Shown here: piece after piece, positions 41,987 to 49,941 of the stretch
Numbering within the stretch: position 1 is the first letter of the stretch
How the letters are laid out: each line of letters begins with the position of its first letter
Assembly (NCBI GenBank): GCA_023393165.1
Contig: JAEWMJ010000029.1
Coordinates: 33,863 to 97,862, forward strand
Reading direction: 5' to 3'
Length of the DNA stretch: 64,000 nt
Source of the DNA: Bacillota bacterium
GTDB taxonomy: Bacteria; Bacillota; Clostridia; Christensenellales; Christensenellaceae
Translations under genes and position numbers: made by a program
Notes under the pieces: generated by a model
Databases searched by the model: none
What the model was told of the DNA's origin: nothing
Seen by the model: only the letters and a program-made list of their open reading frames with translations

Positions 41987-42775
41987 TTATGCCAGCGACA
42001 ACGGCAGTACGCAGGTGTAACTGCTCTGTTCCACCGGAATATCGCAGATTTTCACATGTACGCCAAACGCTTTTCGCAGATACGGTTCGGTAATTATACT
42101 GGCGGAATCGCCGCAAACGCTGGTCCCGTCGCCGCAAAGCAACAGCGTTAAATCCGATATGGAAAGCGCGTGTTCGGGATAATGCGTATTCACAATGGAA
42201 GAAATTTGTTTTTCCCGGCTTAAACGCCGTACAGCATCCAGAACAATAATCTGGTTTCTGAAATCCAGATTGGATTCCGGCTCATCCAGAATCAAAAGCG
42301 ACGGCTTAGCAGCCAGCGCGCGCGCAATCAACACCATCTGCAATTCTCCGCCGCTGATCCGGCTGCAGAGCTTATGGCGCAGATACCGTACGCCGATTGC
42401 GGATAGGCTTTCTTCCATTATTTTTACGTCCTCAGCACGGGGCAGCCCGCCCATTTTTAAATGCGCGTTTCTCCCCAGAAGCACCATTTCCTCCACCGTA
42501 TACGCAAAGGCGGAAAGCTTCGCCTGAGGCACATAGCCTATCTTTTTCCAGAACTCCTGATGCTTCATTTCGGTAATTGGCCGGCCGTCGATACGCGTTT
42601 CGCCCGCCGTCCATTTTAAAAGCCCCAGCATACATTTTAAAAGCGTTGTCTTTCCAACGCCGTTTGATCCCAATATTGTCAGTATCTGGTTGTCCCGTAC
42701 GCATATGTTGACGTCCGATAAAATCTCTTTTCCGCCGGAATAGTGAAAACAGCCGTTTTGTACTTGAAATGTCAT
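41987..42775 (-). CDS. FecE/BtuD-like ABC transporter ATPase
   Basis: A 262-residue ATPase of the iron-siderophore/cobalamin/haem import group. Walker A GSNGVGKTT, signature ISGGELQMVLIARAL, Walker B LLILDEPESNLD and the switch NTHYPEHAL are all present. It powers the FecCD-type permease encoded just upstream, with which it overlaps by four bases (ATGA). Part of the nitrogenase-like operon. Confidence 0.9.
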   Translation of the reverse strand: MTFQVQNGCFHYSGGKEILSDVNICVRDNQILTILGSNGVGKTTLLKCMLGLLKWTAGETRIDGRPITEMKHQEFWKKIGYVPQAKLSAFAYTVEEMVLLGRNAHLKMGGLPRAEDVKIMEESLSAIGVRYLRHKLCSRISGGELQMVLIARALAAKPSLLILDEPESNLDFRNQIIVLDAVRRLSREKQISSIVNTHYPEHALSISDLTLLLCGDGTSVCGDSASIITEPYLRKAFGVHVKICDIPVEQSSYTCVLPLSLA

Positions 42776-43794
42776 GCTTTGATCCCTCCCGTTTTTCTTA
42801 AAAGAATGATAAAAAAAGGCGCCCCGATCACTGCGGTCAGTATCGAAACCGGAATTTCCGCGGCGGATACGCTTCTTGCCACCGTATCGATCACAAGCAT
42901 GAAAAGGGCGCCCATCCCTATGCTTGCAGGGATAACGTATTTATTATCGTTTCCAAATATCATCCGCGCGATATGCGGGATCAAAAGGCCTACCCAGCCG
43001 ATCAGTCCACACATGGAAACGACTGCTGCGGTAATCATAGTGGAGCCTGTCACCACCAATATCCGTACCGCAGTTACGTTTATACCGAGCGATTTTGCTT
43101 CATCCTCGTGCAGGGACATGGCGTTCAGCTTCCACCTAAGGAAAAAAATCACGCCGATACCCGCCAGTATAAAAGGCGATCCCACCGCCAGCGTATCATA
43201 ATTAGTGCCTGAAAGGCTTCCCATCAGCCAGAAAGTAATCGTCGGAAGCACGTCCTGCGGATCGGCAACATATTTGATCACGGAAACCAGCGCCGAAAAC
43301 AGCGCGCTTACGACCATTCCCGCCAGTATGATCATTATGAGTGAAGAATTTCCCCGGATCCTGCTTATTCCGTAAACAATCGCAACCGCCGCTATACCCG
43401 CAGCCACCGATACAAACTGCACCGCAAGCATATTCAAACCAAACAATATGCCCAAAGCGGCTCCAAATGAAGCGCCCGTGGCAACGCCCAGTGTGTCGGG
43501 CGTTGCCAGCGGGTTGGAAAACAGCCCCTGAAACGAAGCGCCGGCTACGCTCAGGCCAGCTCCGGCCAGCAACGCAAGCAAGATACGCGGCAAACGGATA
43601 TTAAAAATCACGGTACGCATATTTTCAGTCACTTCGACCTGAGGATATGTTCCTGGAAACACAGTCTGCATAATTTCCGGGAAACTCAGGCTGTATCTGC
43701 CGCAGCCTGCCGCATAAAAACTGAATATGATGATCGCCGCGGCCAGCCCCGCTCCCCAAAGAAAATTTCTTCTTTTTGTGTTTCGAAACTCCAT
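42772..43794 (-). CDS. FecCD-type ABC transporter permease
   Basis: A 340-residue membrane permease with about ten hydrophobic segments. The family marks LPRILLALLAGAGLSVAGAS, SNPLATPDTLGVATGA and CGLIGWVGLLIPHIARMIFG are clear. It carries siderophores, haem, cobalamin or similar chelates across the membrane with the neighbouring binding lipoprotein and ATPase. It stands in the middle of the nitrogenase-like operon, 12 bases after the lipoprotein stop. Confidence 0.92.
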   Translation of the reverse strand: MEFRNTKRRNFLWGAGLAAAIIIFSFYAAGCGRYSLSFPEIMQTVFPGTYPQVEVTENMRTVIFNIRLPRILLALLAGAGLSVAGASFQGLFSNPLATPDTLGVATGASFGAALGILFGLNMLAVQFVSVAAGIAAVAIVYGISRIRGNSSLIMIILAGMVVSALFSALVSVIKYVADPQDVLPTITFWLMGSLSGTNYDTLAVGSPFILAGIGVIFFLRWKLNAMSLHEDEAKSLGINVTAVRILVVTGSTMITAAVVSMCGLIGWVGLLIPHIARMIFGNDNKYVIPASIGMGALFMLVIDTVARSVSAAEIPVSILTAVIGAPFFIILLRKTGGIKA

Positions 43795-43806
43795 TTTACT
43801 CTCCGC

Positions 43807-45036
43807 TTATGATAGTTTAATATTGCCTGCATCGCTCGAAGGCGTATACATCTTGGAAACATCCTCGTCCGTCAGTTCAATTCCAAAGATCTGGCTGTAA
43901 TATTCTTTTACCTTCTGCGTCATATCAATATCCGCGAATTGATCCGGATACATGGTTTTTGCGACCCATAACAGCGTCAGCGGGGTATCAACGCCCGGCG
44001 TATAGCTCCGGTAGCTGCCTAGGGGCATTTTGTATACCCGCTCGTCTTTTACCGCTTTCACCTGGCTCCAATCGTCCCCGCCAATGTTGTTTGTGTAAAG
44101 ATCCTCAGGCTGGGCGGGCGTAAAATTGGTGATATAGATCACATCGGGATCCCACTCATATATCTGTTCCATATTGATTTCAACGCTTTGTTCCGTATCC
44201 AGAACTCCGGCAACATTGACAGCGCCGGATGCGTCTGCCCAATATTGGCCAAAAAAGTGTTTGCCGGAAGTCATAATAGCCGTTTCGTCATAAGTAAACA
44301 GGAACAGCGCCCGGGTCCGTTCTTCTTCCGGAATATCCTTTACCCTCTCCTGCACGAAATCGTAAATTTCACGGCTGTAATCCGAAACCACCTGGGATTT
44401 ATCGTGATCGGGGAACATCTGTCCGAGTATGTTGATCCACTCGTCATAGGTTTTGATTACGTCGTAATCCCAATTGGTGGCCGAGATCCCAACGGCGGGT
44501 ATGCCGGCATTTTTATACAGTTCTTCTTCCGCCTTATTGCCTGCGCTGTAAATGACAACATCCGGATCCAGCTTTATCAGTTCTTCCATATTGATATCGC
44601 TTCCCTGCACAAAACCTGTCGAAGCGTTTAATATCTCCGGAAAAACCTTGCTCAGCACGCTGTTTTGCGCCGCGGCCATGGAAACCGGATGAATCCCTAC
44701 CAATTTTTCGGCGGAGCCCAGAAACATGGACAACGCCGCGGGCATGGGATAAATGGAAGTGACCACAACTCTGTTTATTTCCTGCGGCAAAACAACTTCG
44801 TTTCCGCTATGGTCGGTCACGATAATGGTATCGCCCTGAGGCTCCTCCGCCGCCGATGCTTCAGCCGTTTGCTGTGTCGGGGCCGCCGAGGCCGTCTCTG
44901 CCGGTTCCGGCAAGGCGCTTTCTTCCGCCGTTGCCGCGTCTGAGCAACCGGAAACCGCGGACAGCAGCATCAGGATACCCAGTACAATTGCAATAAATTT
45001 TACGTTCTTTCGCAATTTCACTGCATTTTGGTTCAT
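43807..45036 (-). CDS. Iron-chelate/tetrapyrrole-type binding lipoprotein (FepB/BtuF-like)
   Basis: A 409-residue lipoprotein. The signal peptide ends at lipobox AVSGC (Cys31) and is followed by an Ala/Glu/Pro-rich linker to about residue 68. The mature part is a class III helical-backbone binding protein (VVLPQEINRVVVTSIYPMPA, NMEELIKLDPDVVIYSAGNK, EWDPDVIYITNFTPAQPEDL). It captures the compound that the FecCD/FecE pair imports. The ligand cannot be read directly. It follows the NifK-like gene by two bases, so import and reductase-like functions are strictly co-expressed. Confidence 0.88.
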   Translation of the reverse strand: MNQNAVKLRKNVKFIAIVLGILMLLSAVSGCSDAATAEESALPEPAETASAAPTQQTAEASAAEEPQGDTIIVTDHSGNEVVLPQEINRVVVTSIYPMPAALSMFLGSAEKLVGIHPVSMAAAQNSVLSKVFPEILNASTGFVQGSDINMEELIKLDPDVVIYSAGNKAEEELYKNAGIPAVGISATNWDYDVIKTYDEWINILGQMFPDHDKSQVVSDYSREIYDFVQERVKDIPEEERTRALFLFTYDETAIMTSGKHFFGQYWADASGAVNVAGVLDTEQSVEINMEQIYEWDPDVIYITNFTPAQPEDLYTNNIGGDDWSQVKAVKDERVYKMPLGSYRSYTPGVDTPLTLLWVAKTMYPDQFADIDMTQKVKEYYSQIFGIELTDEDVSKMYTPSSDAGNIKLS

Positions 45037-45038
45037 TT

Positions 45039-46187
45039 CTAATACCTCTTTTCTATAATATTGTTGAAATTTCTTGATATATATGGAATCTCATATTGGG
45101 TGCGCAATTTGCTGGACACCGCCCAATGAGCTATATCAATACAAGTTTTTTCACTCTTGTTTTCCACCAGACTGCATATCATCGGATCTGCGACCACGGT
45201 CCTGAATCCTGGATCGTTCACCGCATCGTAAACGGCCTGCTCGCAGTCCAGCTCCATACCCGTACCGATACCGCCTGTTTTTCCGAAAGGCGTCCTAATT
45301 TCCACTCCTGTTTTATTGAAATCATATAAAAGCGCCTTGCCGATAGAATCCGCAACCACCGCGTCGCCGATCACCAACGTATCCGCGCGTCCGGCCGGCT
45401 GCCCCAAAACCGCGGCCGGTCCGTGCAGTGCCACATCCTCCAGATTCTTTAAAAAAATGCGGCCGTATTTCTCCCCTATTGGCAAACCGGATACATACGG
45501 CATGCCAAATCGCTTTTCCATAAAACGCGCGATTTCAAGGCCGGCCTGGGATACGGCAATATTGACGCACGCGCAGGCGGCAGTCTTCACTTTTTCAAGT
45601 GTTATGCCCATGGAGAAATCAGCATGGACTTCCCATCCGTTTTCCGTCAAAAACGCCGTCATATCGCTGTTGTTCTTTTCCGAAATATCAAGCGGCGTCG
45701 CGCCCAGAATATTGACGGTTTTATTCTTTTTTACCGGAGAGCCGGCGGCAAACCGTTCGATCACCTTGATGCAGGCGGATGCGATCCCCTCGTTGTAATA
45801 GCTTGTTCCCGTAGTATGAAACCCGAACGCCGGGATGCCTGTCATTATCTCCAGTTCATTGCACAGTCCTTCAAAATCCGTACCTATTACCATGGGTACC
45901 GGACTTCCCACCAACGCGATAAAATCATGAGAATATCCTTTTGCCACCGTTTCAATCCGCTTAAGAAACTTCTGTTCGTTGCCCATGACCACATCCATTT
46001 TTCTGAGGCCAGAACAGTACACCGCTTTTTGAGATCCATACCACCGCGGCTCGTCAAAGCCGGTATAATTTCCAGTACACCCGGCGGCGTCGTGGATGGT
46101 CAGAAGGACGCGGAAATCAAACAGCGCGGAGCAAACGCCCGAATAATCGGGAGCAAACGGCGGCAGGTACATGCAAAGCTTTTTCAT
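45039..46187 (-). CDS. Nitrogenase component 1-like protein, NifK-like (NflK)
   Basis: A 382-residue protein of the nitrogenase component 1 superfamily. The N-terminus gives CSALFDFRVLLTIHDAAGCT (Cys19, Cys37) as cluster-ligand region, and HDFIALVGSPVPMVIGTDFE is the segment that in NifD/NifK and BchN/BchB follows the third ligand. Here the expected Cys position holds Ser/Pro (Ser95). Later GIPAFGFHTTGTSYYNEGIA and FGMPYVSGLPIG fit the cofactor-binding subdomains. The ATG follows the NifD-like stop without a gap. It should form a complex with the NifD-like subunit and accept electrons from the NifH-like protein; the substrate is unknown. Confidence 0.8.
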   Translation of the reverse strand: MKKLCMYLPPFAPDYSGVCSALFDFRVLLTIHDAAGCTGNYTGFDEPRWYGSQKAVYCSGLRKMDVVMGNEQKFLKRIETVAKGYSHDFIALVGSPVPMVIGTDFEGLCNELEIMTGIPAFGFHTTGTSYYNEGIASACIKVIERFAAGSPVKKNKTVNILGATPLDISEKNNSDMTAFLTENGWEVHADFSMGITLEKVKTAACACVNIAVSQAGLEIARFMEKRFGMPYVSGLPIGEKYGRIFLKNLEDVALHGPAAVLGQPAGRADTLVIGDAVVADSIGKALLYDFNKTGVEIRTPFGKTGGIGTGMELDCEQAVYDAVNDPGFRTVVADPMICSLVENKSEKTCIDIAHWAVSSKLRTQYEIPYISRNFNNIIEKRY

Positions 46188-47438
46188 TTATATCACCACC
46201 CCGTAATCCGCTATCAGTTTTTTTAAATCCGATTCCTCCAAATAGGCTTTTGCGATCATTTTCATAAGTTTATAAACGCCGTAATACCCAAACATGCCGC
46301 CGTCACCCGAAAGATTGACAATATGCCGGCTGCCCGTGATATAAGCGGCGTCAAAGCCTATGGCGACAGCGTCCTCCATGCGGTTCTGAAACCGGATCAT
46401 ATCCGGATGTTCGGGCTGGATCACTTTTATTCCCGGCGCGCTTCGGCGAACCTCTTCAAAACCCTCCCGGTCTATGGGCAGCACCTCCTGCGCCACAACC
46501 GCGGCGACACGGAATCCGTACCGAATAAGCGCAGCCGCAAGGCTGAAAGGCCGTACCGCAGCCCCGGCCGATACGACAAGCGGTTTTTGTCCGACTAGAT
46601 CCAATGTTTTTTGTATTTCCCCACACGCTTTTTGAATCGAAAGTGAAAAATCATATTTTTTTGTTTGGCCCACAAATTCCTGCAGCCTTATGTACTGGTC
46701 GGCTATCTCGCCGGTATCATAAGATACGGGCAGAAATAAAAACGGGATTCCATGTCTTTGCTTCGTACTGCGCGCCGCCAGCAGCGCAATGGGAGAAAGC
46801 ACCAGGTTGAAGCTGCTTTGCGCCATCTCCTGAAATCCGTCAAACGTATTAAAATCAGACATATGCAATACTTTTTCCATTCCGGCGCTTTTGAGCGCAT
46901 CCCGCAGCTCGTTTTCATCGTCAATATTCAAAAGATTGCCCATCAAATTCAAATTCCGGCGCTTTATATCCGACTTTTTAAGGAACCCGAACATTGCGTC
47001 CTGCGTTGTCATTGCCGGCGGCGAATCGCTTTCCAGACTGATCGGATTCATATGCCCCGCGCGGAACGAAATATCCGGATGGTTTTGGTGCAGTTGTTCC
47101 ATCAGGGCATTAAGATCCGTGCCTATCAGATCGTCAAGGCAGCTGACATACACCATAACGGCGCGCGGACGCTTTTTAAGCCTTTCCAGCAGCTCATCCA
47201 CCCCTTCCAGTATGGTCTGGTCATACCCCTTGATAATGTCCTCTTTTGTGATGAATATATAAGAAAGCCTTTCTTTAAAGCCCTGCGCAATTGCCCCCAA
47301 CGCTCCGTGCCTGCCGCAGGCAAAAGGGCATACAAAAACCGTGTGGCTTTCCGGCACCAGGGACGCGATGCGAACGATCCCCCAGTCGCCGTGGCTGGGC
47401 GCCGTATACCGGAGAGTCTTTTCAAAAACACATTCCAT
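46188..47438 (-). CDS. Nitrogenase component 1-like protein, NifD-like (NflD)
   Basis: About 416 residues; the nitrogenase component 1 fold is seen in VFVCPFACGRHGALGAIAQG (two Cys), MVYVSCLDDLIGTDLNALME (third ligand Cys, with the DLIGTD match to the NifD LIGDD motif) and later PLVVSAGAAVRPFSLAAALI and VNLSGDGGMFGYYGVYKLMK. The three Cys are fit to hold a bridging Fe-S cluster with the NifK-like subunit. It is much shorter than NifD, and the NifD His/Cys cofactor ligands are not evident, so this is a nitrogenase-like reductase and not a nitrogenase. The ATG overlaps the NifH-like stop (TGATG); a GTG nine bases earlier is less likely. Confidence 0.8.
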   Translation of the reverse strand: MECVFEKTLRYTAPSHGDWGIVRIASLVPESHTVFVCPFACGRHGALGAIAQGFKERLSYIFITKEDIIKGYDQTILEGVDELLERLKKRPRAVMVYVSCLDDLIGTDLNALMEQLHQNHPDISFRAGHMNPISLESDSPPAMTTQDAMFGFLKKSDIKRRNLNLMGNLLNIDDENELRDALKSAGMEKVLHMSDFNTFDGFQEMAQSSFNLVLSPIALLAARSTKQRHGIPFLFLPVSYDTGEIADQYIRLQEFVGQTKKYDFSLSIQKACGEIQKTLDLVGQKPLVVSAGAAVRPFSLAAALIRYGFRVAAVVAQEVLPIDREGFEEVRRSAPGIKVIQPEHPDMIRFQNRMEDAVAIGFDAAYITGSRHIVNLSGDGGMFGYYGVYKLMKMIAKAYLEESDLKKLIADYGVVI

Positions 47439-48211
47439 CAGGCGCACCCGCTTTCTTTTCCGGCGGCGCAGATTTGAATCATTTTTTGCGCCAGCGAATA
47501 GTAATCCTGCGCAATATCCGAGTCCGGATATGCCTCCACCACCGTTTTGTGCAGTTCCTCGGCTTTTTGTACAAACGGACTGCGCCGTATTTTCTGCACC
47601 ACCCGGGAACCCGTATCTTCTGCCAGACGGTTTACCAGCGCCTCCTCGTTCTTTACGTTCCGTTCATTCAAGATAATGCCTGCGAACTTTGCATAATTTC
47701 TGCCCTTAAAGTTTTCTATTGCGCATGCGATATTGGTTGCGGCAAACAACGCCATCGACTCCCCCGAGGTTACAATAAACACATTATCCGCATATCCCTG
47801 GCGCATAGGCATGGCAAATCCGCCGCATACCACGTCGCCCAGAACATCATAAAGGATAATATCCGGTTTATATATTTCAAAGGCATCAAGTTCTTCCAGC
47901 TTTTGAAAAGCCGATATAATCCCCAGTCCCGCGCATCCGATGCCCGGCGTCGGTCCGCCCGATTCCACACATAATACGCCGCCCCATCCTTCCAATACAA
48001 TATCTTTAAGCACGAATTTGTCATCTTTAATGCGTATCTGGTCCAGCACGGAAACAATTCCGCGGCCGCCAAGCAGATTACGGGTTGAATCCGCTTTTGG
48101 ATCGCATCCAATTTGCATTACCCTGTATTTGGCGGACAGCGCCGCCGATAGATTTGATGTGGTTGTTGATTTGCCTATCCCGCCTTTTCCGTATACTGCT
48201 ATCTTAATCAT
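47438..48211 (-). CDS. NifH/BchL/CfbC-like reductase ATPase (NflH)
   Basis: A 257-residue ATP-dependent electron carrier. The P-loop GKGGIGKST is at residues 8-16; the two [4Fe-4S] ligands are Cys93 in PGIGCAGLGI and Cys129 in DVLGDVVCGG. The Arg that NifH has after GCAG is Leu here, so the ADP-ribosylation site of nitrogenase is absent, as in other nitrogenase-like proteins. The ATG at 48211 is chosen for its AAGGAGA site; an ATG ten codons earlier has none. It is the first gene of a ten-gene operon and would pass electrons to the NifD/K-like pair encoded next. Confidence 0.88.
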   Translation of the reverse strand: MIKIAVYGKGGIGKSTTTSNLSAALSAKYRVMQIGCDPKADSTRNLLGGRGIVSVLDQIRIKDDKFVLKDIVLEGWGGVLCVESGGPTPGIGCAGLGIISAFQKLEELDAFEIYKPDIILYDVLGDVVCGGFAMPMRQGYADNVFIVTSGESMALFAATNIACAIENFKGRNYAKFAGIILNERNVKNEEALVNRLAEDTGSRVVQKIRRSPFVQKAEELHKTVVEAYPDSDIAQDYYSLAQKMIQICAAGKESGCA

Positions 48212-48270
48212 GTAGTCTCCTTGTCTTTTTTTGTTGTCCATCGCCTGTTAAATCTACATTGGGGAGGTTT

Positions 48271-48322
48271 AGGCCCTTTATTCGGTTAGCTATAGCTAAC
48301 TAGTGTCTCAAAATAAAGGGCC
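48271..48322. promoter_or_regulatory. Metal box inside a longer inverted repeat, upstream of the NifH-like gene
   Basis: GTTAGCTATAGCTAAC (48285-48300) is a perfect 16-base palindrome. Around it GGCCCTTTATT (48272-48282) and AATAAAGGGCC (48312-48322) are perfect 11-base arms. In RNA this gives a large hairpin just ahead of the NifH-like ribosome-binding site. Confidence 0.75.
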
Positions 48323-48497
48323 CATATTTAACGAAGCCCATAGCGTCAAACCGCTTGCTCAAAGAAATTATCATTTATCCTTTGCCTGCTTAATTCGGAT
48401 GTATCTCCCGTCAATACGCCGTTTTATATCAGCCGGCCGGATACAAACAAATTTTGTTCTCAATTCATCTCCTCAGTCGTCCTTTTCTTCACGCAAT

Positions 48498-48517
48498 ATG
48501 TTAGTATTATCTAACAT
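48498..48517. promoter_or_regulatory. Metal box, distal site of the nitrogenase-like operon
   Basis: ATGTTAG-TATTAT-CTAACAT, perfect 7-base arms around six bases. On the minus strand it overlaps a possible -10 (GATAAT) for the nitrogenase-like operon. About 200 bases separate it from the proximal box; no gene is seen between. Confidence 0.7.
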
Positions 48518-48667
48518 TTTACCCGAATATAAGCGCCTTGCGGCGCGATCAAATAAATCATAGCAGATGATTTCCAAATAATCCGCTCCAAAAAGACGCG
48601 TTGCGCTCCAAAAGGACAATGGATTTTCAAATTAATAAAATTGTACGGGATTGATAACTGCATATTA

Positions 48668-48721
48668 TTTACATCTCGTATTTTAGTTGTTATAATAGCC
48701 ATAATGTTAGTACATTCTAAC
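48668..48721 (+). promoter_or_regulatory. Promoter of the AraC regulator gene with overlapping metal box
   Basis: TTTACA (48668-48673), 17 bases, TATAAT (48691-48696), then GTTAG-TACATT-CTAAC (48706-48721) covering the expected transcription start. A repressor bound here would block initiation directly. Confidence 0.75.
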
Positions 48722-48755
48722 TTTTGTATTGTTCGAAAAGGAAGGGTGATATTTT

Positions 48756-49730
48756 TTGCATGCGTCGGAAAAAGAAAATAGTTTTTACGGAATGGATATC
48801 GATGCGATCAAACGTACGGACGACTGTACGGTATATAAGATGAAAAATCCGGACGGCGAAGGCGTTATGACAAGTTATCAGGTATTTCCGGGAATTGAAC
48901 TTGTATATAACGATTTTCATATACCCAGCTGTTTTCAGGACGTTCCTCCAGGCGGCGGCATCCTTGAAATCAACCACTGCCGCGAGGGAAGGTTTGAATG
49001 CGCTTTTGAAAACGGCGCATACGTTTATATGGAAAAAGGGGATCTTGCCGTTAACCTGCGCGACAACCGGACGGTAACTTCGTGTTTTCCTCTGGAGCAT
49101 TATCATGGGATCGCTGTAATGGTAAACCTTAAGGAGGCCGCGGCAACATTGTCCTCTGTGCTGGACGACATATCGATCGATCTGTATAAACTCTGCGGCA
49201 AATTATGTCCGGATAAGAGATGCTTTATCATGCGGGCCAAGCCTGAAATACAGCATATTTTTTCCGAACTCTATACAATCCCCCGCGAGGTGCAAAAGGG
49301 TTATTTCAAGCTGAAGGTTTTGGAGATATTGCTGTTTCTCAGCGTCACCGATATTTCGGGGTATGACGAAAACAGAAAATATTTTCCGAAAAAGCAGGTT
49401 GAGGCTGTAAAACAGATAAAGAAATATATCACACAAAACATGGACCAAAGATTCACACTTCAGGAGTTGTCCGAAAAATTCGGTATTGGGCTTACGTCCA
49501 TGAAACTTTGTTTTAAGGGCGTTTTTGGCTCGTCCATTCTCTCCTTTTTGAAATCGCACCGCATGCAGGCCGCGGCTTTGATGCTGCGGCAAAGCGAAGA
49601 CAGCGTTACGACTGTTGCAGGAAAGGCGGGATATACAAATGCAAGCAAATTCGCCGCAGCTTTCCGGGAAGAAACGGGCATGTCGCCGTACGAATTCAGG
49701 AAGAATTACCTGTCTGAATGGAGCGAATAG
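48756..49730 (+). CDS. AraC-family transcriptional regulator (PchR/YbtA-like)
   Basis: A 324-residue regulator starting with TTG at 48756 (GGAAGGGTGAT upstream). The N-terminal sensor half includes HCREGRFECAFENGAYVYM; the C-terminal AraC domain has FTLQELSEKFGIGLTSMKLC and VTTVAGKAGYTNASKFAAAF. It is of the group that activates siderophore uptake genes when the siderophore is bound. It is divergent from the nitrogenase-like operon and precedes the paired ABC transporter, so it may activate either. A metal box lies in its promoter, so it would itself be made only in metal starvation. Confidence 0.88.
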   Translation: MHASEKENSFYGMDIDAIKRTDDCTVYKMKNPDGEGVMTSYQVFPGIELVYNDFHIPSCFQDVPPGGGILEINHCREGRFECAFENGAYVYMEKGDLAVNLRDNRTVTSCFPLEHYHGIAVMVNLKEAAATLSSVLDDISIDLYKLCGKLCPDKRCFIMRAKPEIQHIFSELYTIPREVQKGYFKLKVLEILLFLSVTDISGYDENRKYFPKKQVEAVKQIKKYITQNMDQRFTLQELSEKFGIGLTSMKLCFKGVFGSSILSFLKSHRMQAAALMLRQSEDSVTTVAGKAGYTNASKFAAAFREETGMSPYEFRKNYLSEWSE

Positions 49731-49890
49731 CGGTTGTATAAGCCCGAGGCTTACATTACAAGAGGGCAGTTAAACAAACAAATCATATGACCGGGCTTGC
49801 TTCCCGAAAAAACGCAAAAAACAAAACGTCCGATTGGATCATATAACATCGGTTTGGAGTAGAAACGTCAAACATTTATGAATAAAATGG

Positions 49891-49918
49891 TCATTAGTTA
49901 GAATGTTCTAACTAATGA
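49891..49918. promoter_or_regulatory. Metal box upstream of the paired ABC transporter
   Basis: TCATTAGTTAG-AATGTT-CTAACTAATGA, perfect 11-base arms around six bases, the longest of the boxes. It ends 23 bases before the start codon of the first transporter gene. Confidence 0.8.
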
Positions 49919-49941
49919 CTGTTTTTTGAAAGGAGCAAATT

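Noticed and set aside
45039..48211. True nitrogenase (nifHDK)
   Set aside because: Subunits are too short, NifD cofactor ligands are not evident, the Arg after GCAG of NifH is replaced by Leu, and no nifB/E/N/V genes are present.
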